NCBI GenBank assembly: GCA_011317545.1
Contig: WUJK01000006.1
Location: forward strand, 1,364,001 to 1,428,000
Length of the DNA: 64,000 bases
Reading direction: 5' to 3'
Source: Coniella vitis
Taxonomy: Eukaryota > Ascomycota > Sordariomycetes > Diaporthales > Schizoparmaceae
Made by a program: the position numbers and the translations under genes. Under the pieces are notes generated by a model that made no database searches, had not been told where the DNA came from, and saw only the letters and a list, made by a program, of their open reading frames with translations. How positions within the stretch are numbered: position 1 is the first letter of the stretch; every line of letters begins with the position of its first letter. Below, piece after piece: positions 48,963 to 60,368 of this stretch.

Positions 48963-50049
48963 TGGTAGCGGGTATGTTTTAAGCGTGTGTAATTCTTTCC
49001 CTTGTTTTTTTATTGATTCACACTTCTTGTCTACTGTCCTTTTCCATTTTCTTCGGGTCGCCATCCTTTTGATTTATGGTATGGAAGCAAAGGATAACAG
49101 GGAGAACAACGGTTAAGAGAAGGGGTGATGAAGTCAAGAGAAAAGAGTGGACGATAGTATGTCTATCCAGCCACGCGGCTCTTGTCCTTTCTTCTCTTAT
49201 TCTGTAACCCTCTTTTTTCTGTTTGCAATTGCCTCTTCATCTGTCTTTGCCCTTCCTCCTATCACCTTGTTCTCCCTTCTTTCTATATTGGCTTATGGGG
49301 ACCCAGGAGCGAGTATATGGATTGGGTGAGCGTAGAATGGTTTTTTCTTTTATTCGAGTGTGAATTCGGGCATGAGGATTATTGTAGGGTACTTCCAGGA
49401 CAGGACAGGCGATGGGTGACTTGGGGAAAGCGAGGGGAGTGGGGAACCTTGGGAGGTCTTTGCAAAGCATTCGGAGCAAAAGCGGGCAAGGCAAGCACTT
49501 GAGATTGTTTTCTGAACATGATGGTGATGCGAAGAAATTCATAAATGTGAGAGACAGAGCGAGATACCCCCCCCTTCTTCGTCACCTACTTTCATGGTTT
49601 TTCCCCTTTTCCTATCTTGTCCTTTTCCCTTTTTTTTTTTTTTTAATAAGTACCTTGTCTTGATTTGCTTGGTTCATGTATTACTTACAGACTGGTTACC
49701 TTCAACTTGGAGTGACGGTTGAAATAATCAACGGACGGATGAATAGACGAAGTGGAAGCGCTCGCTGTGAAAAGATATCTTGTTGATCAGTCTCCGAGTG
49801 CTTTGTGCGCAGCAGTATAAATGCAGGGCCAGTTCTTTGGCCAAACTGTTGCATCATTCTTTTCTCTTTTTTTTTTCTTAAAATCTCACGCAGTGAGTCA
49901 AATTTACCATTTATATGAGACACAAAGGTACTGTACAACAGCATGCTGCATTTGAATTATGAGTGTGCCTATCAAGGTGGGCAAACAAACTATTAAAAAA
50001 AGAAGAAGAAAAGAAGAAAAAAAAAAACCAGGTTGCGCTACATTCACTT
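48963..50049. other. Intergenic region between convergent F-box and JmjC genes
   Basis: No gene; T-rich runs at 49628-49647 and 49868-49877. Presumably both 3' UTRs. Confidence 0.5.
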
Positions 50050-52227
50050 TCACTTCCACCAAATGCTCACGCTAAACGAGATGCTCAATCCTCGGACATA
50101 GTGCCACCATCCCAGGGGTATATACAGGGTATCGCCCGGTTCCAGAATACAATCCATGTATGGTAATTTCTTGAACAAGTCCTTTTCTTCCTGTAGGTGT
50201 TTGTGTTTCCTCTTTATTTCTTCCTTGTCGATATTGCCGTCGTCTTGTCCACTCTCTTCCCTTTCCGTTTCATCTGCATCTACAGCATGATCCCACCCTT
50301 CCATCACGCCTACATCCCACAAACTCGTGTTCCCCATTTCGACACCGCCCTCTTTACCCCTCGGCCGCATCGTGGCCGTCGGCAGTGGCGCATAGAGACG
50401 CACGTACTTTCTGCCGACAACCTGGACGAGCAAGTTGTGGTATGGGTCCGTGTGCAGAGGCGTGATGGTGCCCGGTGGGCCGAACCATGCGTTGAGCAGT
50501 GGCTCAGCGTCGTCAATGCCACTGTCACTGTCACTGTCCTTGCCGTTCTCGTCGGATTCGGGTTCGGGCTCGGGTTGACGCTGCAAAGACAAGTAGTCGG
50601 TGGAAGGATGGCCTGGCGGTGCCGTGTAGCAGTGGTCGGGAATCAAGATATCTCTGCGAAGCTGCGGCAGTTGGAGGAGGAGCTGGTGTTGCGCAAGATA
50701 GGCTATGGGCTTTTCTGCCTGTCGCAGTGGTTGTTGTTGTGATGGTGGTGGTAGTGGCGGTGGGGTACCGTTTCCAGAAGCCGCAGCCGCCTCAGGCAAG
50801 CCGATAATATACTTGTCTAGAAAGTCTCCAAACTTGACAATTGTCTGGCCCCATCCCTCGTCTACATAGCTGCGTCCAATCTCGACTGGCACCAGTCTAC
50901 GTCCTCCCAGAGCCCGGGACAAGAGGTACGAAGGCTTCTCCCACGGGTGCTCCCGCAGCGCCGGCCAGTGGTCCACTAACCCTCTGAGCACCAGCGGCTC
51001 CGGGCCGACATGACGCGGTGCCGTGTCCAGATATCGCTGAAAGGCAGCCATGTCCGTGACGAGGGCAGACGTCCTTTCGCAGCGGCGAATTGGCCGCGAG
51101 ACGGGCGGCGTGAAGGGTTCGTGCTTGGAAAAGGAAGGCTGATGGTCCCAGCGAAGAGAATGATCCTGGGGACTCGGAGTCGTATCCAGTCTCTGCCTCT
51201 TGGTTTCGGGAGGCAGCGCAGATGCATCATGGCCCTGTCTGTGGATGACCTGATTGCGGTGAGCTTTGTGGGAGTAGCCGGCTGTTGACGACGACGGCGA
51301 CGCACAAGTTTCGTGGTGGTCTGCAGCGCAGACGCCTTCTAGTAATTCAAAGGCCTTGTCGATCCAGGCCCTGCCGCGCAAGAGCCCACCCGCGCCCGCG
51401 AGAATCAGTGCCAGGTCGAGCGTCTTGACCATCTCGTCCAACGTCTCACCCGCTGGCGTTGCATCACCTGCAGCGGGGGGGCCGCCAGCTGCCGGACGGT
51501 GGGCTGCATGGTTGACACGGGCGCAACAAACGTCCGCGTTCGTCGTCGTACTATGGTTGCAGTCGGCGCGTTGGCAGGTGGGTTGACGGTAGACGGCAAG
51601 GAACAAATGGCTGAATTTGAGTATAGCGGCATCTGTATACAACTGCCTCCAGCACAAGGGCAGGTCTTTGTACAAGAAGGCATAGAACCGGGAATACGCT
51701 ATCGACATGAGGTCGTCGAGCCTAGCCAAGACAAGGCTGTCTGCCCCTGCCCGGCGGCCATGACCGTCTGGGGTTTGCTTTTGGCCAGCCCCGTCACATG
51801 GCGCCCGGCGGTGGGTTTCATCGGGCAAGGGCAACTGCACAACATCAGCCTGGTGGTGTTGGGTGCCTTGTCCAGCACCCCCCAATGTCAGGGGCCTTGA
51901 TACTTCCGACGCCACTCTGACTGCTGCTGCTGTTGCTGGCGGCGGCGGCGGAGGAGGAGGAGGAGGAGGTGGTGGTGGTGGTGACGGCGATCGAGATGCA
52001 CCATGCTGTGTAGCGCTTGGCTGCTTTCGTTCATACAGAGCGACCACCCGCAAAGCCTGTCTGCCCAGAAGATGGACAAGTGGTTCGCCACAACCAACCA
52101 ATGAGTGGCTAGCAAGATTCGCATCGAGGGGAACGTCGTCGGCAAGGATGCTGCAGCACTCGCGTCTAATCTCCAGCGAGGCAGACAAACACCAACCGCG
52201 CAATGCTTCTCTCGACTCTGCTGCCAT
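50050..52227 (-). CDS. JmjC-domain oxygenase, JMJD5/KDM8-like
   Basis: A single-exon ORF; the ATG at 52227 gives 725 residues. The Fe(II) site is H592-T-D594 (PLHTDPYHNLLVQVVG), with the distal H709 in GWWHYVRGLS. Arrangement and C-terminal end (SFSVSIWW) match JMJD5-like cupin_8/JmjC proteins, which are Fe(II)- and 2-oxoglutarate-dependent hydroxylases or peptidases of the nucleus. The N-terminal 370 residues include a helical region resembling the JMJD5 N-domain (ARLDDLMSIAYSRFYAFLYK) and a long polyproline run (+ strand GGC/GGA/GGT repeat at 51935-51990). The core itself carries insertions, one acidic stretch before the HTD motif and about 60 residues between the iron ligands. Exact substrate (histone or Arg residue) is unknown. 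Confidence 0.87.
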   Translation of the reverse strand: MAAESREALRGWCLSASLEIRRECCSILADDVPLDANLASHSLVGCGEPLVHLLGRQALRVVALYERKQPSATQHGASRSPSPPPPPPPPPPPPPPPATAAAVRVASEVSRPLTLGGAGQGTQHHQADVVQLPLPDETHRRAPCDGAGQKQTPDGHGRRAGADSLVLARLDDLMSIAYSRFYAFLYKDLPLCWRQLYTDAAILKFSHLFLAVYRQPTCQRADCNHSTTTNADVCCARVNHAAHRPAAGGPPAAGDATPAGETLDEMVKTLDLALILAGAGGLLRGRAWIDKAFELLEGVCAADHHETCASPSSSTAGYSHKAHRNQVIHRQGHDASALPPETKRQRLDTTPSPQDHSLRWDHQPSFSKHEPFTPPVSRPIRRCERTSALVTDMAAFQRYLDTAPRHVGPEPLVLRGLVDHWPALREHPWEKPSYLLSRALGGRRLVPVEIGRSYVDEGWGQTIVKFGDFLDKYIIGLPEAAAASGNGTPPPLPPPSQQQPLRQAEKPIAYLAQHQLLLQLPQLRRDILIPDHCYTAPPGHPSTDYLSLQRQPEPEPESDENGKDSDSDSGIDDAEPLLNAWFGPPGTITPLHTDPYHNLLVQVVGRKYVRLYAPLPTATMRPRGKEGGVEMGNTSLWDVGVMEGWDHAVDADETEREESGQDDGNIDKEEIKRKHKHLQEEKDLFKKLPYMDCILEPGDTLYIPLGWWHYVRGLSISFSVSIWWK

Positions 52228-52519
52228 CGCTAGCTTTGCCGTCAATCAGAACCAAAGTGCCGTGCCGTGCTAGCAAACGGACAAGTGCAACCTAGAACGA
52301 TAATGGCCCAACTGCACGAGCATGCCATGTCGCGTTGCGTACTATGTCGGCTAGCAGAGAAGCGGGGGCACCCCAGCACTACCCACCGGCGACAGACGGG
52401 GGAACGAATGACAGCATATAGTGTTGCGTCGCGAACGTGTGCACAACGTTCTTGGTTTGGGACGAAAAAGGCAGCAAAAAAAAAAAAAAAGGCGTCGAAC
52501 CGTTGCAGCCGCTGCTGCT

Positions 52520-52571
52520 CGTGGTGGTGGTGGTGGTGGTGGTCGTCGTCGTCGTCGTTGTCGTCGTCGTC
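52520..52571. repeat. GTG/GTC trinucleotide repeats
   Basis: About seven GTG units run into about nine GTC units, about 300 bases upstream of the JmjC start. Confidence 0.85.
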
Positions 52572-52922
52572 TTCGTAGTGGATTGGTGGCGGCGGTGTGT
52601 CCCACAGTTGCTTTTGCGATGGCTTGGATTTCAGAAAGAGGGTACAAGCTGGTCTCGCAATGATACTATGTGCCAAACAAGGTGCTGGCCAGACTCATCA
52701 GCATGGGACAACAGCGTGGTGTTTTTGTCCAGGAAAATATACCAAAACTGGGACGGGGATGGGGACGGTTGTCAGTTTTGGCATGTGGTCAGTGCCTAGG
52801 TACTAATGTACTATGTGGGTAGCAGTGGCCCCACTTTGAGCTGCGAAAAAGAGCTTCTCCCAATCCTCGCAAGCTCGTCTTAACGCGTGGGGTATGGACC
52901 AGGATCCACAGTGTATAGCAGC

Positions 52923-53211
52923 TACATAGTACATAGTACTACCATACACGTAATAAGGTACGTACTATCATAGTAGTACTATAGTAGGACTCGCTAAAAT
53001 CATGACGGGCATATCAGAGAACGGGAAGCGGCTTTAGCGAGTTAAGAACGCCAAGACTCGTGGCCTATGCTTTGGGACCCACAAGGTGGGGAACATACAC
53101 CGGGCACGACCATTCCAAAAGGTGCAGGAGCACTACTATGACTACCATAGTATGTGACAAAAAGGATGACCGGCAATGTCTCTTATGTACTATGTATACT
53201 AGTACATAGTA
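52923..53211. repeat. Cluster of TACATAGTA/TACTATGTA motifs
   Basis: Exact copies start at 52923, 52930 (overlapping), 53188 and 53203, with several degenerate copies such as CATAGTAGTACTATAGTAG between 52965 and 52990. Confidence 0.88.
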
Positions 53212-53721
53212 GGGTAAATGGGATAAGTACCTGCTCGCGGAGTTTGGACGTACGAATGCAACTGCCTTCTGAGTGGCCATGACTGCGGCAATGACACACA
53301 GCAATACTAAACACGCGCCCTCATTCCCCAAATGTATACGATTTCATAAGTGTGTTCTTTGCAAAGGAGGTTTTGCTCGACGTGCTTGCCTCTCCAGAAA
53401 TACAGTAAGCTATAGTGGCAACGCTATGCCGCCCAACAAAGAAACTCCCTTTTGCAGCCCCAGAGTCCAGCAACAGACAGACCCGCGTGTGCGTCTCCTG
53501 CCCTCTTTCCTCCCTGGGTTGATGCCCTCCTTCAAGTCGCTTTTATCAAATATTCTGTCGATATGGGAATAAGGTAAAAGGGCAAGGAATCTTGAGGGGG
53601 AAAAAAAAAAGAAAAGAAAAAAAAAAGGCTACCCAAACCAAAGGAAAACGTGCTAATGATCTTCTCTTCTCTGCCCACGTGTGGCCCGACAGGCAAAATA
53701 CCGCTTTGCTACGTTCACCCC

Positions 53722-56022
53722 CTATACACGGGTCACCTTGACCCACAGCTCCGACTGGATGAAGATTCCAGCACTAAATGAATTCCACGGAGAGGGTGGG
53801 TTGAGAAGGCCAAAGTCGTACCGCCGGAGAATCTGTTCAAGCCCCGAGAGGTCAATCAGTCAGTGTCGGTGCGCTCTTCTGTTTGTTCTCTGGCCTTGTG
53901 TGTTCACCAAGAGACAGACACGAGCATCGCCGCAGGCAGCCATCACACAGCAAGAAAATACCAGCCGCCGCCGCCGCCGCCGCCAGCCAGCCAGCCAGCC
54001 AACCAGCCAGCCAGCCGCTCGTCTTCTTTCTTTGGTTTTCCTTGCAAGACAACCCGAAACACTCACCTCGACAAACACCTTGTTCAGCTCCATCAACGCC
54101 ACTGTCTTGCCTAGGCATTGCCATTTGCCGTACTTAAATACCAACTCCCACGTGCTCGTCATGGCGCGCAGCTGCTCCTCGTCCTTGACCTCGAGCCAGC
54201 GTTCTGGACGAAAGGTTTCCGCGTCGACTCCGTACACCTCCTTGTTGTGCTGCACACCAAAGGCAGACCAGCCAATCTCTGTACCCTCGGGCACTGGTAT
54301 CCCGCGGATCACGTCGCCGCCTGGCGGCACCACCGTCGGCATGAGCCCCGTCACCGGGGGAAACACGCGCAGCCCCTCTTTGATCACAGCCTGCAGGTAG
54401 GGCAGGTTCCGCGCCTCCTCGTCCGTGATTGGGCTGGACAGACGGCCTTGGGCCGCCGCCGTACGCACCTCGTGCGCCAGTTTGCGGTACGCCTGCGGGG
54501 AGCTCATCAGGTAGAGCATCGTCGTGCGGATCGACGTCGCCGTCGTATCTGACCCTGCAATAATGTTGACCAGCGCCTCGCCCTCGGCCTCTTCCCGTGT
54601 CAGACCATGGCGTAAAAACGACGCCAGCATATCGTTTCGTTCCGAGCCCTTGGACATGAGTCTGTCGGCTACCACTTGTTTAGCGACCCTGTACGGTTGT
54701 CAGCAAACAAATAACCTTGTGTGACGTGAGTCGTCATTTTGGGGAGGTAGAGAAAGGATGGGACAAGGAAAGGAAAGCAAGGGGGGGGGGCTTGCTACAG
54801 ACCCGATGAACTTTCCAAACCCATGTGGGTCGTTTTCCGACGGCATGAAACGGCGCAACAGTCTCGACTGCGCTATTCTAGCGAGAAACGGAAACACCCC
54901 AACCAGCATCATGACGGGCATACTAGCTTCGGTCTGATCAATGTATTCAAAGACGTCCTTGTCCTCAGCGAGGTGCCCAAAGTCTTTGCCAAAGGCGAGG
55001 TCGCCAATAATGTCCAAGGTGAGATATTGGCTCTTGCGGGCGAGATCCATGGGTCGGTAAATGGCGCCTTCTGAGACGTACTTGCGCTCAATCATGTCAA
55101 TGAAGGCGACAATGCCCCTATCAATGCCGTGCTCCAAGCCCTCATTCTCCTTGCCTGCATACTGCAAGAAAACAAAAGAAAAAAGACAAGACAGTTAGCG
55201 GCCTACATTGGGAGGTGGGGGGGGGGGGATAAATGTTGGGCGCTTGGCATGCTTACTCCTGCAGCCATTTTGGCCCGCAGCGCATTGTGTTGTTCGTCGT
55301 CTCGCAGTGAAATGATGTTGTCGCGACTGGGATCGAACCGCACAGCATCGTACCAATTGGACTTTGTGTACTTGGATCGGACAGCCCATTGGCGTTTGAT
55401 AACCTCGGGGTCATCTGTCACGAGGATATTTGGCGCAATCCGCGCGAGGTGGTCTGAGAAAAAGGATGCCGAGTTAGAATCGCTGTCTCCACGGGAGCCC
55501 TTCTCCAAAGGCTGACTGGTGTTTCTCAAAGTCTCAGGCTATTGTGTCAGAAGAAACACATCTGCATGTCTTAACTTTTGTGTAGACGGCGACAAGACCC
55601 GAGAGTCTGGAGACGGGGGATTATTCATCATAGTGCCCTCTCTTGTCTTGTCGGCCATGTTTCTCGCTGGCACACGCTCTCACAAAAAAGGATCGCTGGG
55701 GCAGTGAGAGTGGTCTTGGTTGAGGGGGGGGGGGGTGATGGGGTCTGATTCTGTGCGCTTTCTTACCGTGAGCTTCGCATGCCGCCTTAAGGGCTAGATG
55801 CATGCTCCCTCCCAGAGTGTTACGCAGCATCCACCATTTGCTGAACCCAGCAGACCGCGGCCCCGAGATGTGTCGCAGCCGTCGCCATGTACTGTAGGTG
55901 CTGATGGACCAGTATCCCAAGAGTCCAAGGCAGAGGAGGCCGACGAGGCTTTTGAGGGAGAAGCTACCAGCGACGCCGTCTCGTGCCTCTTGAGAGGGTA
56001 ATATCAGACTGAGCGCCGTCAT
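53722..56022 (-). CDS. Cytochrome P450, pisatin-demethylase-like
   Basis: Five exons: 55767-56022, 55257-55453, 54803-55161, 54067-54688 and 53722-53832, giving 514 residues with consistent phases. An N-terminal membrane anchor lies at about residues 24-40 (SLVGLLCLGLLGYWSI), followed by the I-helix AGSDTTATS, the KEGLR ExxR motif, PERW, and the heme loop FKYGKWQCLGK with C462 as thiolate ligand. Overall similarity is to fungal ER P450s of the pisatin demethylase / benzoate hydroxylase type. The substrate is unknown. Three introns each contain 10-12 C in a row on the sense strand, and the fourth contains CCG and CCAG arrays (+ strand). The exon-3 donor is unusual (GTCTGT). No other biosynthetic gene is adjacent. 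Confidence 0.9.
53964..54016. repeat. CCG and CCAG tandem repeats in a P450 intron
   Basis: About six CCG units followed by about eight CCAG units (one interrupted), inside the 234-base last intron of the P450 gene. Confidence 0.9.
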
Positions 56023-56087
56023 GGCGGAGAGGAACCCGAGGGACAGAAGAGCCAAGAGGAAGGGGGGGGAGGGGCGGAGAGGAGACA

Positions 56088-56113
56088 GAGAGAAAGAGAG
56101 AGAGAGAGAGAGG
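56088..56113. repeat. AG dinucleotide repeat
   Basis: An (AG)n tract just upstream of the P450 start codon, in its leader or promoter. Confidence 0.8.
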
Positions 56114-59080
56114 AGAGACAAAGGTGAAGCGAGAGGTAGAGCGAGAGGAGTCAAGGGTAACCCGAGCCAGGAGACAGGTATGCAGATCAGGCGACGGGGA
56201 CGATTTAAGATAAGCGAGGTCCAACGAGGGTTGGGCAATGAGACCGAAAAGCAGGCGTGGATCAAGAAATAAGACCTCGCTTATCTAGGTTTGAATAAAT
56301 GGATCCGACAGTCTGGAAACGAAGCATGACTGTGTGGAGAGGTTATGGCGGGTGTTTAGCCCCTTGCGTGGATGGAGCAGACATGGGACGCGGACGCTAA
56401 TGCCAGAGGGTAAGAATGAAATGAAGGAGCCCGAGCCAGGACGAGGGTACAGGTAGGTGGTGCTTTGCCTGGGTTGGGAACGAGTTCTGGGAATTGCACA
56501 AGCCAGTGCAACGGTACCAATTCCTTCCCAGTAGCGGCTGCAGGTCGGTTTGGGGGGGGGGGGGGCGCTAGAAAGAGAGAAGAAAAAAAAACAGAAAAAA
56601 AAAAACAACAAAACGGCGAGCCGAGAAACAGAGAAAGAGGGAGAGAGAGAAACGAACGCTGTGCAAGACGGATCAAGGCGGAAGGTGACTTGACCTTGAC
56701 GTTCCGGGGAAGACGAATAATGGCCCGCCAATTTGCGGTGTGCTTCCGAGGTCCAAAGGAGGAGAAGCAGTGCGCGCACGAGAGAAGGGGGGGGGGCAGG
56801 GCGACAGACACGACGTGATCAAAGCTCACGCACATGAGCCTTTGCAACTACGTGCTCTACTCCAGAGCAAGGTCGTATGTAGTGGTGGGCTGGGCTGGTC
56901 AAAGTAAGTCAAGTCATTGCTTCGCAAAGGAGCCAGTAGTCTGCCAGAACCGTCACGGTCTAATTGAAAAGGTCTGTTCACAGAAAACTTGGACCATCTT
57001 CATGCAAGATGGCCCAGCAGAGATGCAGTGCTGCTGCCACCAACTATTGCCAAAGACGCAAAAGCAGAGGGCTACACATACTACGTATAGTAGTGATTGC
57101 CCAGAAGCGTGCACGCCACGTCATGGAAGCGGGCAGGGTCACGGACCTCGGACCACGGACCGACACCATCAGGCCAAAACCGTCCTGCCCACAGGCGAGC
57201 AACCATTGCAGGTGGGAGCAACGCCGGGAGGGCCAAGGGTGGGAAACGAGCGCGACGTACATGGCACTGCTATGTACAGTGACTGCCTTTGCCTCCCCAG
57301 TCAAGTTGCTCCTTTTCCCTGTGAATATTCTTCGTGTTTGCTGACTTGCGACACTTGACAACCACCGGTCATCCCATTTTGACATTAGGCCGACAGTCAG
57401 CGAGGAGGCGTTGCAAGCAGGACCCACAGCTTTTTTTTGGGGGGGGGGGGTTAATACCCTGGTATTGGCGAGGACCATGTACTATAGTAAAGTAACTTAC
57501 ATAGTACTTGTACTAGCCGGTAGCGGAGCCTGCTGGGACGGAAACAGAAATGTCTGGTGCCATGCTGCATTTTGCCAGCCTATGGGCGCCTGCTGCTCCA
57601 GGGCGTGCATCTTGAGCAACTCATCATGTACGTAGTAGTGCAGATCGCAGGCTGCATCGTCCTCCACTACTTTGTATGCAGTACATATGCAGGTCAAATG
57701 GGCAATCTTGAGCCTTGGCCTGAAGGAGAAGCAGACGAAGAAGACCGATGGCGCATCTCAGAATGGTGAGGTAGGAGGGACAGGTTATTGGATAACCAGC
57801 ATGTACAAGCCGGGAGCAAGAGCCTCTTGTCCACACCACTTCCCTCTGCCAAGCGTCCGAGACACAGTCTCTCTTGGGGACCGGCCCTCCATCGAGAGGC
57901 TCGACTGACGAGAAACGTCTTGGGTCGAACTGGGGACTGGACCGTGGCAGAGCCATCGAGGCCGTCGCATGCATTGATTGCATGGAAGATTGGTATGCAC
58001 GGCAGTACAAGACTATGTAGTACATCGTATAATATGCAAGCCGCAGCTAAACGGTCCTGGGATCAGGGCGGACAAGCTGACCAGCTGCCAGCCTGCTAGT
58101 CCACATTCGCCGACCCAGCATGCACCTGGGCATGCTGGCATTGGACGGCCAGGGCTGCCATGTGCGGGTGCAGCGCCTTTGCACCCAAGCGGCAGGAGAT
58201 GCGTTGTGCGCGTCAACGGTACGATCTTGGGGTTTTGCTATCACTTCTGTCGCCCGAGCCCGCGTCCCCTTTGTGCTGCCAGAGGCTTCACGCAGTTCTT
58301 TGTACTGAGCACGCACAGGCATTGTATCGTCCATACACACCAACCGCACCGCACCGTCCGACGTAAGCGCTGTGTTTGTTTCCCAGGCCCGGGTGGGGAC
58401 ACGGGTGAGAAATCGACCTTGGACGGACACAGTGCTTGCGTGCCAGGAAGGACTTGAACGTCCAGCGGGGCGGGGTGTGGCCCGGTGCCTCCAGAAAACC
58501 CGGCGCAGAGAATGGAGCCGACACAGTGGTGTCCTTCAGGGTACTGGATAGTTGGGTTGTGCGTGGTGGCATGGAATGCGCTCGCAACCGCTCTGGAGGC
58601 CGAATCCACGAATGGGCAGCAAGCAGAAAGTCAGGCCCGGCAAGCAGACAAACCACGCCATTGCATTGTCGCTCGTCGGGGTGCTCTGTACATAGTATCG
58701 ACTCGTGCAGCTGGCCACACGGTCGACGGGGGACAGGGAGCGGATACAGAACTAAGCTCTGGGCAAGTATCGCCGAATGGATGGGACGAGCACGGCAGGG
58801 CGGTGTGCGAGAGGTGAAGTGAGGATGGAGAACAGACTTCGGCCCAAAACATTATCAGGGGTGCAAAATGGGAAAAATGCTACATAGTAAATCATATGTT
58901 GCAGGCCTTGTCGGTGGTGTCATAAAGGGCAAGAACCCTGCCAACTGGCCTGCCCTGCGCTGCCGCTGCCACTTGCACCATCATATCCACTGCCAGAGAA
59001 AAGGAAGGAGGCAAGAGGGATGCATCACCACACCAACGGTCAGACCAGGACCGGGACCGGGATCAGGACCAGGGCCCGTA

Positions 59081-60368
59081 TACTATGTACATACTATGTA
59101 CTATGTAGTAGGCTGTGTGCTCATAGTAGTAACAGCAACCCTGCCGGATCTGTCGGGCCTGCCTCTCCTGGCCAGGCCCAGCTGCGGGCAGGCTAGACAC
59201 GTCGGGTCACGGTAGCTACTATATAGTATGGACAGAGTTACGTAGAGCCGTGGCGTGAGAAGTAGCTGAGTAGCTGCTCAGGCATGAAGCTACATAGTAT
59301 GCGTGTGTGTACATAGTACATAGCATGCATATCCGGATATCTAATACTCATCAGTCTGCCAGATGCCACAGTATACTATGTATTGGCGAGTATACTATGA
59401 CATACCTAGGTAGTGTCGTAGTAAGTATCATGGGCACAAACATATCATGCCGTCTGCCTGTCCATCCTCTCATTTTCATAAGCCTGCTCTCGCAGAATTG
59501 CAACGGGACGTCAAGACTCTGTGCGTGCATAGTACTATAATAGTACAGGAAGGAAAATCAAAGCTCTCCGTTACCATCTTACCTGTATTGCATAGTACAG
59601 ATGGACATGCGTACATAGTACATAGTATACAGAGCACATATCTAGGTCGTGAGATGGACCGACCGTACAGTGCAGCTCTCGTGCAAGGGATAGGAAGCAC
59701 CAGGGGCCGGTTGAAATGAGAAGGAAATCCTGCAGCACAGTCCCCCGGCTGGATGGCTCCTAGATAAGTAAGTAAAATCCATGTCCAGACTCCAAAGTCG
59801 TAACCACCTATGCAGATTCATCTTGCTATTCATCTCGACCGATCTGCCAGCCATAAGCCATTTTAGGCACCGTCTACGATGTACTGTGTACACAGACACA
59901 TTGATATGGCAAGCGGAGCCGGGATTTGCTTTTTAAGGGACAGAGCTAAGGTCCCCCGTCTGACAGCGGGGGTCCCTGAGATACAGTGCTTATCTTCCAG
60001 TTGCTGTACTATGTATATGGTATACAAGTAATACTGGGGTGCGTTCAAGTGTTTTGTTTGGTCTCCCCTTTGGATTTATTACTATGTAAATAGTAATACT
60101 TGCGCAAGCCTCACCTACCATATACTATGTAACCTGCGTCGCCAAGTTCCCATGCATACATAGTACACCAGGCCAGGCCAGGCTGGCCAAAAGGCAGAAC
60201 TGCGACGAGAAACTACAGAGGTCCTTGCTTGCGTGTGCCCGAGACCTGTGCCGGATTCTGCTCCACAGCATAAGTAAGTATGTGTGTGTGTGTGCCTTTT
60301 ACTGTGTATTTTTTGAGATGCGACGAAATCACGCTGTGACCTACCTGCTGATGGCATCATACATAGTA
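59081..60368. repeat. Densest field of TACATAGTA/TACTATGTA motifs
   Basis: Thirteen exact copies start at 59081, 59092, 59099, 59291, 59310, 59374, 59612, 59619, 60007, 60080, 60123, 60157 and 60360, with further one-mismatch copies between. Both orientations occur, some overlap, and spacing is irregular. Confidence 0.9.

Larger units (their letters stand above)
52228..53721. other. Upstream of JmjC gene and downstream of P450 gene
   Basis: No supported gene. A minus-strand reading at 52242-52676 includes Asp and His homopolymer runs made by the GGT/GTC repeat at 52520-52571 and is probably leader sequence. 52.9-53.2 kb is a dense motif cluster. Confidence 0.45.

Noticed and set aside
52242..52676. 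Minus-strand ORF with Asp and His homopolymers
   Set aside because: The homopolymers are created by the GTC/GTG repeat. There is no conserved block, and it overlaps the 5' end of the JmjC gene region. Treated as leader sequence.
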